A stretch of DNA of 64,000 nt from NCBI GenBank assembly GCA_019426215.1, contig CM033396.1:36384503-36448502 (forward strand), given 5' to 3'. The notes beneath the pieces were generated by a model that saw only the letters and a list, made by a program, of their open reading frames with translations, ran no database searches and had not been told where the DNA came from. Positions 10,830-22,051 of this stretch are shown here, in pieces; the stretch's first letter is position 1, and each line of letters opens with the position of its first letter. This stretch comes from Buddleja alternifolia. Taxonomy: Eukaryota; Streptophyta; Magnoliopsida; Lamiales; Scrophulariaceae. Both the position numbers and the translations under genes were made by a program.

Positions 10830-10960
10830 ATGTGTGTGTGTGTCTGTTTATATATATATATATATATGATATAAATGATATACCCATAAACCCATTTCAA
10901 AATTGACTTGTGTGTGTGTGTTTATATATGTGTATATGCGTGTGTGTGTGTGCGTGTGTT

Positions 10961-10992
<32 letters not shown>

Positions 10993-11060
10993 CATGTGTA
11001 TATACATATATATGTGTGTGTGCGTGTGTTTATAAATATATGTATATGTGTGTGTGTGAA
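10830..11060. repeat. (TG)n/(TA)n microsatellite in left MULE arm
   Basis: Mixed TGTGTG and TATATA tracts. The inverted counterpart (CA/TA tracts) is at about 16150-16370 in the right arm, so the microsatellite is part of the inverted repeat. Open frames rich in His/Thr or Tyr/Ile across it are not genes. Confidence 0.9.
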
Positions 11061-11346
11061 TGAGTGTGTGTTTTGGTGAAGAAGATGAAGTAGAGAGAGA
11101 GAAAATAGGGTGTATGGAAAATAACAAAAGTGTCCTTAATTTTTGTGTTAAATTGCATTTTAATCCACAAAAGTGGCACATGCCACAAAATACAATTCTG
11201 ACTTACAAATTGCAAGAAGCAGAGACTCTTTTACCTCTGCTTCTTACAAGTTTACATCACAATTTCTCTTACATTACAATTGCATCTACTTATACAATGA
11301 GTTTATGCTAATACTAATTTTATTTTTGTGTAGGTCATTATAAATA

Positions 11347-14045
11347 ATGACTGAAAATTATTTCAGAACACCTGAAGCTAATGTCTGCGATTTCCAGGTT
11401 AGTTATTTGCTACATTTTCTATGAAGTAATAATTCTGGTAATTAAATATTTAAATTTGATTGATAAGATATATTTCTTGTTATATTAGATTTGAACGGAA
11501 ACGATGAAGACGCTGAAATTGAGTGTGCTGATCAATGTACATTTGGAGAATTAGGGAGGGACGAACATATTGAGGTACATTCTTCTATCATAGAGGAGTT
11601 TGAGAGTAGATTAGCAGTTGGTCAAACAGTAAAGAGCGCCGGCAATGCATATTTACTTTATTGTAAGTATGCACACGCTAAAGGGTTTAGTGTTAAAAAG
11701 GGGGATCAACATTGCTTTCCTCATACTAAAGAGCTCCAATCTAAAGATTTTGAATGTTCTTGTGAGGGTGTCAAAGACGAAAGGCGGTCTATTAACAGAA
11801 AACCAGTGTACCAAAAGCCCATAACTAGAACTGGATGCAAAGCAAGACTTAAAGTTGGGCGAGAATGGGGAGGAGAGTGGAAGGTGACCAAGTTTTTGAT
11901 GGAACATAATCATGAAATGGTCGCGAGTGATCAAATACATTTATTGAGATCATCGCGCAATATTTCGCATGCTCATAAATCAACTTTGGAAGCAATGGTG
12001 AATGCCGGAATATCTCCAACTACCGCATTTTCTTATATGGAAAGTGAAGCACATGGGCCACAAAACTTAGGTTTCACATGAAAAGATGCCTTTGATTATC
12101 TTGATCGTTTAAGAAGGAAAACAAAAATTGAGGATGGAGATGCATCTGCATTACATCAATATTTCATAAAGAAATCGAACAAGGAGACTTCTTTTTATTG
12201 GAGTGTGCAAATGGGTGATGATAATAGGATGATGAACTTTTTCTTTAGGGACTACCGATGTATGATTGATTATGAATATTTTGGTGATGTGGTCTCAGTT
12301 GACACTACTTATCGAACAGATAGGTACGATTTAATATGTGCTTCTTTCGTTGGAATTAATCATCATAAGCAAAATGTGATGTTTGGACTTGCCTTTATGT
12401 CGGATGAAACTGAAAGCTCTTTTGAATGGTTGTTTTCTACATTTCTTGAATCTATGAATGGTAAACAACCTGAAACTGTATTCACTGATCAGTGCCAGGC
12501 AATGATGAATGCAGTTGGAACAATTTTTCCATGTGCACATCATCGTTTGTGTCAATGGCATATCAATCAGAATGCTCCTTCACACTTTGGGAGTTTGAAT
12601 GGTGATTCACGATTTAAAGAATTATGGTATGAATGTATGAGTCGTCGTGATTCTGAAGAAGAGTTTGAGGCTAAATGGAGAATTATGATTGACAAGTATA
12701 ATCTCACTAGTCACAAATGGTTAAATGGCATGTACAAATTGCGGCGTAAATGGGCTACTGCTTTTAGTAATGACAAGTTCAGTGCTGGGCTTTTAGCTAC
12801 ATCTAGAAGCGAGGGCACGAACTCATGTTTAAAAAAAATGGGTGATAGGACTATTTCATTGTACAACTTTGTCCTTAACTATGAAAAAGTTCAAGAAAAT
12901 TGACGTGCAAAGAAAAAAGCAGAGGACACACGTTGTCGCCATGGGAAGCCTTCGATGATTGTGAAAAACAACCCATTATTGAACCATGCTGCTAATGTGT
13001 ACACACTTAACATGTACCATAAGTTTGAAGAAGAATTGGTGGGGTCTTTGAGTACGGCTTTCGAACTATATGAGGTTGGTGATTTTTTGGTCAAGTTCAA
13101 GGCAACATCTCATGGTCCAAATTCAAGGGTCAGACAACTGGTTTTTGATAAGCATAAATGTGAAGTACAGTGTAGTTGTCATAAATTTGAGACAATGGGT
13201 ATTCTATGTAAGCACGCTTTAAAAGCCCTAGACTTTATGAATGTAGGTTTTTTGCCCGAGTCATACATAAAGAAGAGATGGACGAAAAATGTAAGAAATA
13301 GAGTACCTTATAATGAAAGTGGTGAAAATGGAAGTGGCCATGTTTCTGAGATGGTATTTGTGAATCAAATAATGAGGTCAACGTATGATCTTGCTATGCG
13401 TTGCAAAGTTCATGAGGAGACGAGAAAAATGATAAATGAAAATCTTGAGAGTTCTACCAGGCATGCAAATTCTTTGTTTGAAAAATTGAATTTAGATGTT
13501 CCAAATACGTGCGATGACTTGTCCGTTGATGATGATAATGATAAGATAAATGAAGTAGTTGTACGTAATCCTCTTTCTGTCAAATCAAGAGGAGTCACGA
13601 ATGCTCGCATACGTGGAAATTGGGACGCTAAGAGCAAAAGTAAGTTAAAATTTAAGTCAATTATAACTTCATGCAATGTTGTACTTAATATATTATAACT
13701 TTTACTTTTCTAAACTAAATATTTCTTCTTCTTTTTCGGTCTCTTATTTTTCTAGAGATAACAAAAGGTACCAAACGGAAAGAAAAATGCTCACAAGATG
13801 CAACATGTGCCCCAATTTCACAAGAAGCTACTGATATTCAATCATCAGATTATATGCCTGGTTATCCTCGTCAAAGCGGATCATTTACCGCTCAATTTGA
13901 TACAAATCGATCTTATTCTCCACTTCCAATGCCATTTGCAACAATGAGTAGTGTGCCCCATGACCCAAATAACGGACAATTCTATATGGGTGGCCAGACA
14001 ACATATGTGTATCCATTTGGGGCTCATCCTTTGTCACAGAACTAA
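11347..14045 (+). pseudogene. FAR1/FHY3-like (FRS) transposase gene, two premature stops
   Basis: Members are MULE transposases or transcription factors derived from them. One frame (11491-13639) shows the N-terminal FAR1 zinc-binding domain (TRTGCKARLKV, then FLMEHNHEM), the MULE transposase core with VVSVDTTYR and VFTDQCQAM aspartates and a SRSEGTNS glutamate segment, and a SWIM zinc finger (CEVQCSCHKF...GILCKHALKAL). It is interrupted by TGA at 12079-12081 and 12901-12903, both without a frame change. A GT-AG intron (13640-13755) leads to a last exon ending at 14045 (S-Q-N-stop). A possible 5' exon with ATG at 11347 ends at 11397, but its phase does not match cleanly. It lies inside the 10186-16822 element. 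Confidence 0.85.
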
Positions 14046-14449
14046 AAACACACCCACAAGCAGAGAAGAGGAAAAAACCAAAAGAGAAGAAAAAAAAAGA
14101 AGAAAATTAGAGGTGAAGAGCACACACACTGTGTGCTTGTATTTCTTCTTTGTACTAGGTTCAAGATAGTTGAAATATTGTGTAATCCAAACTTTTGTTT
14201 TATTTTCTTTTTGAAGAAACCCATTTGGTTTTTATGCTAATGAATTTTGTCGACTTCTTTCATGTGTATTTATATATTTATCTAATGTTTGTTATTATTA
14301 TTTAATTAGTTGTGACAAAAGTGTAGTACGTTAACAATTAGTGTTTGCCTTGGGCGGGAATGGGAGTGGGTGCTCGGGTAATCTCTTTTCTTCTATGCTC
14401 ACAAATTATTTGATGAAATGTTTGTGCCTTGCATTTGACTTAATAGTAA

Positions 14450-15849
14450 CTAGCGGCGTGGCACACTCGATGCGTGTGCACATAAATTGATTTATTAAAT
14501 TTAGACAATTAATTATAATGTGAAAAAAGATATCAATTTACAAATTAGTCCATAAAATGCCATATATTTCTTCAATGAATTTAATACATGATTACATACT
14601 CGTATAAACTCTTTGCGAAAATTAACAAATAGTCCTTCTTAATAAAATAAAAAATTAATCATTCTTAATCATCCTCTCAACAATAATATGTCATCGACCA
14701 TTTTATGTTATAAAACATAATGAAATCAAGGAAAATATTATCATTCCTTCACTTGATTAATAGCAAAACATAAAACTAAAACAATATAAATCAAAATTGA
14801 AAATTGTCCAAACCTTCTTCTTCTCTATTTTGCCGGCAACGCATTTTCTGACCTCGCCTTCCTCACATTAATTTTCTGGCTTTTTCCTTCATTTTTCTAC
14901 TTCTCTACCATGCAGGCATATTTCCACTTACATTCTTTGTTATGGTTCGCAGACAGATCAAAGAAAAAATGCAGAATGAATATGTGATTCCATGGATTTT
15001 CCTAGATGTTAGTTACTTGTTAGTGGGAAGTTACACTGCAATGTTAGAAGAATTGGCCGGAAATTGGTGTTATCAGGGAGTTGTGGATGCTAGGAATGTG
15101 GGTGGTTTATTTGAGATGGAAATTTACTATTTAACCCTTTTTATTTCAAATCAAATGTTAAAAGCATGAGGTTATTTTAGGAAGAACACATTTGGTTTCC
15201 CACGGCGGTTACTCTAAGGCCCTCAGCTTTAATAAACGAAACAAATACTAAACATCAAATAACTTAATTCTTCAAAATTAAAATTATTAACGAAACAAAA
15301 TCATATAGAACACATTAAGAAGCAAGAAATTAATTTTGTTTCATCCACCACTCCAGTAATTTCTTCTACGTACTGCCTGAATTAATGATGGTAAGGCTTC
15401 TTCAAATCTCTTTCTTCTACTGCGTGAATTAGTAATGGTAAGGCATGGGACAGAATTCAGCGTTTATCATGTCAAGTGCTTTGAATGAAGGAAAAAAAAT
15501 ACAAAATTCATAGATAGAGGAATAAATCTAACTTCTATGATTCTTTGCTGCTGCTTAATTCTTACTGCATCTTCTTCTTGCTTGTGGTGATATGCAGAAT
15601 TTTTTTAACCGAGTTGCAAGGTAAATGAGGGAAGTATGAGAGAGAGACGTGGAGTAGAGTATTGCATGTTGGGGCAGTTAGTGGGCTGCTAGTTTAGGAA
15701 TGTGGGTGGTTTATTTGTGATGGAAATTTACTATTTAACCCTTTTTATTTCAAATCAAATGTTAAAAGCATGAGGTTATTTTAGGAAGAACACATTTGGT
15801 TTCCCACGGCGGTTACTCTAAGGCCCTCAGCTTTAATAAATAGTATAGA
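14450..15849 (-). mobile_element. Non-autonomous Helitron nested in the MULE
   Basis: On the minus strand the element starts TCTATACTATTTATTAAAGC (from 15849) and ends in CTAG (14453-14450). The end is preceded by a GC-rich hairpin (GCACAC/GTGTGC arms, about 14468-14486 on the plus strand). It sits between A and T on the minus strand, as Helitrons do, with no target duplication. Length is 1400 bases. A copy of the 5'-end region (about 15091-15236) repeats at 15693-15840, suggesting a second 5' end captured inside. No Rep/helicase ORF is present. Confidence 0.8.
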
Positions 15850-16149
15850 TTAATAGATTATGTTGCCTATTGTTAAGTATTACTTGATTCATTGTTATTC
15901 ATATACAATGAGTGTATTTTAATATGAATATAAAGAAAAAAAGGAAAAAAATTGGGCTGTATGAACAGTGCTGCGAAACTGAAAAAGAAATTGGTGCACC
16001 CTTGAATTTTTTTTTTTGGTTTCTTTTGATTTTTTGCTTTGTTTTACTTTAGTCACTATATTTATAGTTAGTTACAACTAGGTCCCTAAACTTTGAAAAA
16101 TGGATATACAACATAAATTTGTGATTGTATTTTCTCTCTCTCTACCATC

Positions 16150-16173
16150 TTCTTCACCAAAACACACACTCAT

Positions 16174-16214
<41 letters not shown>

Positions 16215-16370
16215 AACACACGCAGACACACACACATATATATGTATACACACCCAAACACACACATATATATATAAACACACACACACGCAGACACACA
16301 CACACACTATATATATATATAAACACACACACAAACGCATATACACATATATAAACAGACAAACACATAA
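16150..16370. repeat. (CA)n/(TA)n microsatellite in right MULE arm
   Basis: Tracts of ACACAC and TATATA, inverted relative to 10830-11060. The flanking TACCATCTTCTTCACCAAAA is the inverse of sequence at about 11072-11093, tying it to the MULE arm. Confidence 0.9.
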
Positions 16371-17135
16371 ATTGAATTTCATAATGGAATTTTGAAATGG
16401 GTTTATGGGTATAAACCCATAAATGGTGAAATGAGTATAAAAATATGACTCATAAATGGTTTTAGAATTCCCGACTTCCCGGTAGAGGCTGAATGGTTGT
16501 GGTTCTACAAGAAGAAAATTTTGGAGATTTTTTTTGGTTATCTTTTAAGATATCTAATTGAAATGAGGAAAATGAGGTATTGAGATGAAAACATGATTTA
16601 TATATCAATACTAATGCATTGAAATTCAAATTCAATTTTTTTTTTTGGAATTTGGCGCACTTTTGGGAGTGAATTTGAAATTTTTTGCAGAAAAGGGGTC
16701 ACCATGGTTAAACATTATGGTTTGGAGCAATTTTTTTTTAAAAAATTGAATCTGACACATGACACGTGTCAGTAGGTGAGTGGATTCCGGCAGTCCCCAT
16801 ATGGGTGGCATCGACTAAACCCTATATTTGGATACTTATTGTGATATTTCTTGTCGTGCAGATTTTTTGTAAATTCCAGCAAGCTATCTCATCTTTGGTC
16901 CCACGTTTAAGAGAAGTACACATTACCAATTTTTTACCGTATTCTCTCATCCCCTAATTAATTTTGTCTATCTAATCTTTGTCATATGGACACGTAATAT
17001 TATTGGATAATAATAATCTACGCAAAGAGTAGATATGAATCGCACTTCAAATTTCTCAAATCAGACTTAAAACAATGAGAAATTAAGTGCCAAAGTGTGG
17101 TGTTTGAAGTTGATTATCCCATATAGGGAATTAAC

Positions 17136-17510
17136 GGAAAATTGCAATTTTGGCCCAACAACGTAGCCCATGTGGACTTTTGGTCCCAATATTTTTTACT
17201 TTAGCATTATACGTCCTATAACTCCAAAAAAATGTGCATTTTTGGTCCCAAGATACGATTACGTCATGTATTTGTACGGAATTGGCATGTGCGGCTCACG
17301 TGGGATCATCAAAATTGTGTGTTTTTGGTCTCATAACTCCAAAAAACGTGAGTTGCACATGCCAATTCCGCCAAATACATGACGTAATTGTATTTTGGGA
17401 CCAAAAATGCACATTTTTTGGAGTTATGGGATGTATAATGCTAAAGTCAAAAGTACTGGGACCAAAAGCACACATGGGCTAAGTTACGGGACCAAAATTT
17501 TATTTTTCCT
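17136..17510. mobile_element. Foldback element with about 170-bp arms
   Basis: Almost fully palindromic: GTGCATTTTTGGTCCC and GGAATTGGCATGTG in the left arm are mirrored by GCCAATTCC and GGGACCAAAAATGCAC in the right. Flanks GGAATTAAC (17127-17135) and AGAATTAAC (17511-17519) form a 9-base target duplication with one mismatch, as expected for Mutator-type MITEs. No coding capacity. Confidence 0.8.
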
Positions 17511-17695
17511 AGAATTAACCAAAAGATGAGATAGTCTGTTTACTGCTCATAAGTCAAAAGTCATAAGTAACTTTGTATATACTATTTTTAATTGGATATT
17601 ATTTAATATTACAGTGAAAATGATTTATATATATATATATATATAATAAGTTTATATATATATATATATATATAAAATAAGTTTACATAGTAGTA

Positions 17696-18523
17696 GAGAA
17701 AAATTCACTTTTGGTCCCGTAGGAGTTGGCCCAAAACACTTTTAGTCTCGTAGGACTTTTTTTGATGCTTTTAGTCTCATAGGAGAGAAAAAGTCACATT
17801 TTTGGTCCCAAACATTAAAAAATGGATGGAAATGGCAATTGTTACACGCTCTATTAATTTTAAGGGAAAAAAAGAAATTCAAAAAGAAATTTAAATAATA
17901 AAATAACAAAAAAACAAAAAAAAAAGAAAAAAGAAAATGAAGACATCGTCTTCTTCCCCCCCCCCCCCCCCCCCCCCCCAAAAAAAACCCACCAAACCAC
18001 CCCCACCTCAAAAAACAAAAAAAAGGAAGGGTGACGACGACCAATTGGTCGTCTTCTTCGGACCACCACCACGCTACTCCAATACCACCGCCACCTCCAT
18101 CGCCGGCACCCCTCCAAAGATCGACCCACCTCCATTGCCGGTACCTCCAGATCGAGCTTTGGCGGTTGGAGAGGTTTGGGTTGAGCTTTGGCGATGACGG
18201 CGGTGGCAGCGTGGATTAGGATGGGAGTGGAGGTGGGGGTGTGGTTTGGTGGGTTTTTTGTTGGGGGTTCGTCTTCTTCATTTTCTTTTCCTTTTCCTTT
18301 TTTTTCTTGTTTTTTTATTTTAAATTTCTTTTTGAATTCTTTATTTTCCCCTTAAAATTAACGGAGCGTTTAACACAATCGCCATTTTCCGTCCATTTTT
18401 TAACGTTTGGAACCAAAAGTGTCACTTTTTCACTCCTATGAAACTAAAAGTGTCAAAAGAAGTCCTACGGAACTAAAGGTGTTTTGGGTCAACTCTTACG
18501 GGACCAAAAGTGAATTTTTTCCC
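17696..18523. mobile_element. Mutator-type foldback element, 828 bp, perfect 9-bp target duplication
   Basis: The left end GAGAAAAATTCACTTTTGGTCCC and right end GGGACCAAAAGTGAATTTTTTCCC are inverse. ATAGTAGTA flanks both sides (17687-17695 and 18524-18532). Arms are about 200 bases. The centre holds a run of 24 C (17956-17979) and a GC-rich, Pro/Arg-coding-like block (about 18000-18240) that I do not consider a gene. Confidence 0.85.
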
Positions 18524-18532
18524 ATAGTAGTA

Positions 18533-19773
18533 ATTAATTTCATGTATTCCACTGGCATTTTATTAGAACCAATTGTTTTTTTCCCCAATGATTAGTAACT
18601 ATAATTACAATGCCTTATTATCATTCATATTGAATATTTATCGAAATCAAGTATTTAATAAGACCAATTTCAAGTACAAAAAAGAAAATCTAAATCATTC
18701 TCGCAATATTTAACGTACCAATATATAAGTTGCTTTTTCAAATATCTGCAAAGTTAGAGCTTAATGTTTCTAATAGTCTAAGACTCTTTCAATATGCTAT
18801 GTCACAAATACTCACACTTTGAATTGTCACCTTCTTTGGCTTTTTCACATCTCTTCCAATTAAAATGATCTTTTATTGATGATTTATTAATATCTATTAT
18901 TATATCTTTCTTACGTTTTTCTTTATATGTTTAATTCATGTTTTTTTCCTCACATGCTTAGTTTCAAATAGAATGATTTGATTTTTATATTAACATAATC
19001 AATTTAAGCTTTCAAAATTATATTTTTTGTGATTATACAACATTAAACTTCATTATCCATATATATTTCGTTACACTTGAAATATTTGGTTTATTTGCTA
19101 TTGCTAGATTTTTGGTTAAGTCTTTAGATTTTCGGAGAATATAAGACCTTACAAGTTCATACTTCTTATGTATACAAGGGAATTGTACAAGTTTGTAAAA
19201 ACTTCTATAGTGTGTAGAACGTATGTAAAACCTTCATTTGTAAATATCTTCTTTTTTTTTTTGAAGAAAAATAGGTCTTATATATCATTCAATCGAAAGT
19301 TTACAATGCCTGGAACAATACAATTCATATCGACTCAAACGATGTAGTAAGAACATCTGAAACACCAACTATCAAGTTCTTGAAGATAACAAATCTTAAG
19401 AACTCACAAATGAGCACAAGAAATTCTTGTGCAACTCCTATTCAATGAGAGAGGAAACTCTCATTCGAGAGATAAAGCAAACTCTCATATGAGAGAGAAA
19501 ATAAAATACTAAACAAAATATCTAAAACTTTATATAAAAACTTATGTATCACCCGTCTTCATTTCGTCAGATCTGTCTTTGTCTCTTTAGATCCATATTC
19601 GTCTTGTCAGATTTGAAGATGTGTGATGTACAACTTGAAGAAGGGTGCTCCAACCCAACCCGCCGACGATAGTGGTAACAATGGTGAAGTTGACAACTGC
19701 TTCACCAAGCCATCGCTGACGGAGGAAAATAGAAGAAAAAAGAAAGGTAGGGTTTAGAGAGAGAGAGGCGTAG

Positions 19774-19811
<38 letters not shown>

Positions 19812-20084
19812 CATTTGTATATATCTTAGAAAGATCAAAATTTAGTAAGTGTGAATTAACTCATATCATTGTAGAAGTTTGCAAAAACTTCTATAGTGTA
19901 TAGAACGTATGCGAGACCTTCATTTGTATGTTAGAATAATCTAAATTTAGTAAGTGATAATTAACTCATATCATTAGATTAAACCGATCTCCACTGTGTA
20001 TTGAAGAGGTGAAGTGCTATAAGTATGGACTAGCATTTCATTATGTAACTATTCAAAACTTGTATAGTTTAAATTGTTCATACA
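18533..20084. other. AT-rich stretch leading to a Helitron end
   Basis: AT-rich, with a (TA)n run near 19780-19807 and a direct duplication of an approximately 55-base block ACTTCTATAGTGT...ACCTTCATTTGTA at about 19200-19252 and 19886-19930. This stretch probably includes the body of the Helitron that ends at 20123, but I could not fix a 5' end. Confidence 0.4.
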
Positions 20085-20123
20085 TCATATACTTTCACGT
20101 GCAACGCACGTGCTTTTTGCTAG
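20085..20123 (+). mobile_element. Helitron 3' terminus
   Basis: CACGTGCAACGCACGTG forms a 7-bp-stem hairpin with a 3-base loop, followed by CTTTTTGCTAG and then T. This is the classical Helitron 3' end (hairpin about 10 bases before CTRR, insertion before T). A related decayed end occurs on the minus strand at 32942-32970. Confidence 0.75.
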
Positions 20124-20124
20124 T

Positions 20125-20955
20125 ATTACCAAAACCGGGGAAGTTATTTGGGCTAGGCATGCATAGTGAAATTGAGACTATCGAGATTTATAATAGGATA
20201 CTTGAGGACACCCCATGTGATAATGGCGTTGTATTTAAGAAGCTGCGCAAAGGAGAGATAATGACTTTGATCATTGAGCGATTGGGGATCTGCAAATTTC
20301 ACCCACAGATTGTTAGCTTATATTAAATTTAGAGCCATGTAAAATCTTTGGGAGATTCTTTTGTGGTTAATATTAGGTTTTCTTTTATGTTAAATATTTT
20401 ACGAAATTTCTTTCATTTGTTGCTGTTGCTGGTAGGCTAACGGATACATATTTTTATAGTTGTTGATAGATATGGGTAGATAAGCATGTAACTATGTGAG
20501 CTTATGTGCCAAGGAAGTTGTAAATGGTTGCTTGTGGTGGTCTCTTTTTTGCTTTATTTTTCTTGCAGAGCTTAAAGCATAACCATACGGATAGACTTAT
20601 TGCTCTATGCATGTGGAGATGGTCAGTACATTATTCGCACTTCTCGGTCATTTAGAGAAAGATTGCATGTCTGAGCAATGGAAGTGGCATGGTCTGTGAA
20701 TGGCTATCTCGCAATTTATGGAGAGTGCATCGGTGATTAAGATCGGTGATTAAGAAGTGGTGTGGTCTGTTAATGGCTATCTTCCGTAAGTTTTTTGTTC
20801 AAGTGGAGAAAAATATCATCCATCCCACGTTTTTTGTTGATCACATTTATAGAGGCGTGCTATTAAGAATGTGTTCAAATGATTTTATTTGCTTTTGTGA
20901 TATGGATCGATGCAGTTTGATTCACCGAATTGATGTCAAAGTAATAGTAAGAAAG
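20125..20955 (+). pseudogene. Coatomer subunit beta' (beta'-COP) pseudogene, middle region
   Basis: Blocks resemble the end of the second beta'-COP WD40 domain and the following segment. 20125-20313 contains GKLFGLGMHSEIETIEI and ERLGICKFHPQ. After an intron ending TTCTTGCAG (acceptor at 20568) the next exon reads SLKHNHTDRLIAL, then in a shifted frame ACGDGQYIIRTSRSF and AMEVAWSVNG. Finally EKNIIHPTFF and VLLRMCSNDFICFCD...HRIDVKV end near 20945. Several frameshifts and a TGA break it. The gene piece begins two bases after the Helitron end, so the Helitron cut into it or carried it. It does not overlap the C-terminal fragment at 5109-5682. Confidence 0.65.
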
Positions 20956-20989
20956 TTATAGCTTAAGATATTTACTACACATGCTATTG

Positions 20990-21105
20990 ATTTTGATATT
21001 TAGCTAGGTCATGATTCTAAATTTGTCTATTTCTTGTAATATTTTTTGATATTTAGCTAGGTCATGACTCTAACTTTGTCTATTTCTTGTTATATTTTTT
21101 AGAAT
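20990..21105 (+). repeat. Tandem duplication, about 56-bp unit
   Basis: TTGATATTTAGCTAGGTCATGA...TCTATTTCTTGT occurs twice in a row with a few substitutions, just downstream of the beta'-COP fragment. Confidence 0.8.
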
Positions 21106-21417
21106 CTTTATTGGGCTAGCAGACGCCACTCGGTAGCAATTGCTTCTGATACTTCCTTTTATATATATAGTTGGGTTTTGTAATCCCCGAGGTGACTAAC
21201 TCAGTGGAAGATTAAAATTTTATACTAAATTGGTATACATATATGCTAGCTTATTTGTCCCTACCCGATTTATATTTTCTTTCTAAAATCATGATGAGGT
21301 TAATAAATACTTCTATAATCAAAACGTAGACAAAGTTTTTTCTATTTTGTTCTCTCTTTACATTCTTACCCTTTAAATACTTTTTCCTTTCTTTCTTTTT
21401 CATTTCTCTTTCTACCG

Positions 21418-21863
21418 TGTCAAAGATCCTTCTTCACATGTGCATCAGATTGTAATCTGACAGTATTTGTGGCTGGAGGGTATGATGGTGAGAAATGAGC
21501 ATTAAAGTCCGCAATGGCATATGACGTAGATGAAGATAAATGGGAAGTTTTACCTGACATGACAAGAGAGCGCGACAAGTCAAAAGGAGTATTTGGTGAT
21601 GGCAAGTTCCATGTCATCGGTGATACTGCACAAGTAGGCATAGTGCTGAATCATTCAATGTTGCCACCTGGCAGTGGGGTTGAGTTCAAGAGGATTATAT
21701 TTCTTTAATAGCACCATGACAGAGCAAGGCAAGGAAAATGTTTATAATTCTACCAAAACTATATTGTGCACCCTACAAGGATTTTCCATTGAATTTTAAG
21801 TTGGATTCAAAGTGGGATAAAGTGTTGAGGAAGAAGAGGGCTTGTCAGGCCTTGTTCAATTAG
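21418..21863 (+). pseudogene. F-box/kelch-repeat protein pseudogene, 3' part (copy 1)
   Basis: This matches the 3' half of the F-box/kelch sequence at 47025-48387. It contains kelch-repeat segments (TVFVAGGYDGEK, SAMAYDVDEDKWEVLPDMT, GVFGDGKFHVIG) of the type found in plant kelch-F-box proteins, which are substrate adaptors of SCF ubiquitin ligases. A TGA follows EK in the first kelch motif and the frame shifts after GKFHVIG. The F-box half is missing: similarity begins abruptly at about 21420. Unlike copy 2 it lacks the CACTA-type insertion, so it preserves the empty site. Confidence 0.7.
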
Positions 21864-22051
21864 GATGGTGTCGTCGGAATTGTCAGGGCAGTTCTAACCT
21901 ACAATGAGACTTTTTAAATAGCTTATGTGTCATGGTTCTGATCGTTTAACATTTTTGAATACTTGGTTTCAAACACTTATTAATTTGATTCCAAAAAAGC
22001 ACTTATTAATTTTTCCTTTTAGTGAACTAAAGGGAATAACTATAAAATTGA

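Larger units (their letters stand above)
10186..16822. mobile_element. Mutator-like element (FAR1-type MULE) with long inverted arms
   Basis: The left end GGGTTTAGTTGATGCCACCC is the near-exact inverse of the right end (GGGTGGCATCGACTAAACCC, 16803-16822). Inverted similarity runs through the TGACACGTGTCA block (10237/16761) and reappears deep in the arms: the GT/AT microsatellites and the GAGTGTGTGTTTTGGTGAAGAAG segment (about 11060) mirror about 16118-16180. The arms thus extend about 700-900 bases with indels. TATATTT abuts both ends. Inside lie a FAR1/FHY3-type transposase gene and a nested Helitron. The 6.6-kb size, terminal repeats and transposase all fit the Mutator superfamily. Confidence 0.85.

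Noticed and set aside
11030..11215. Open frames rich in Thr/His/Tyr across the TG/TA tracts, also at 16078-16382
   Set aside because: They are produced by microsatellite repeats in the MULE arms and have no domain.
17937..18219. Proline-rich open frames in the 17696-18523 element
   Set aside because: They come from the poly(C) run and GC-rich core, with no splice signals and no family pattern.
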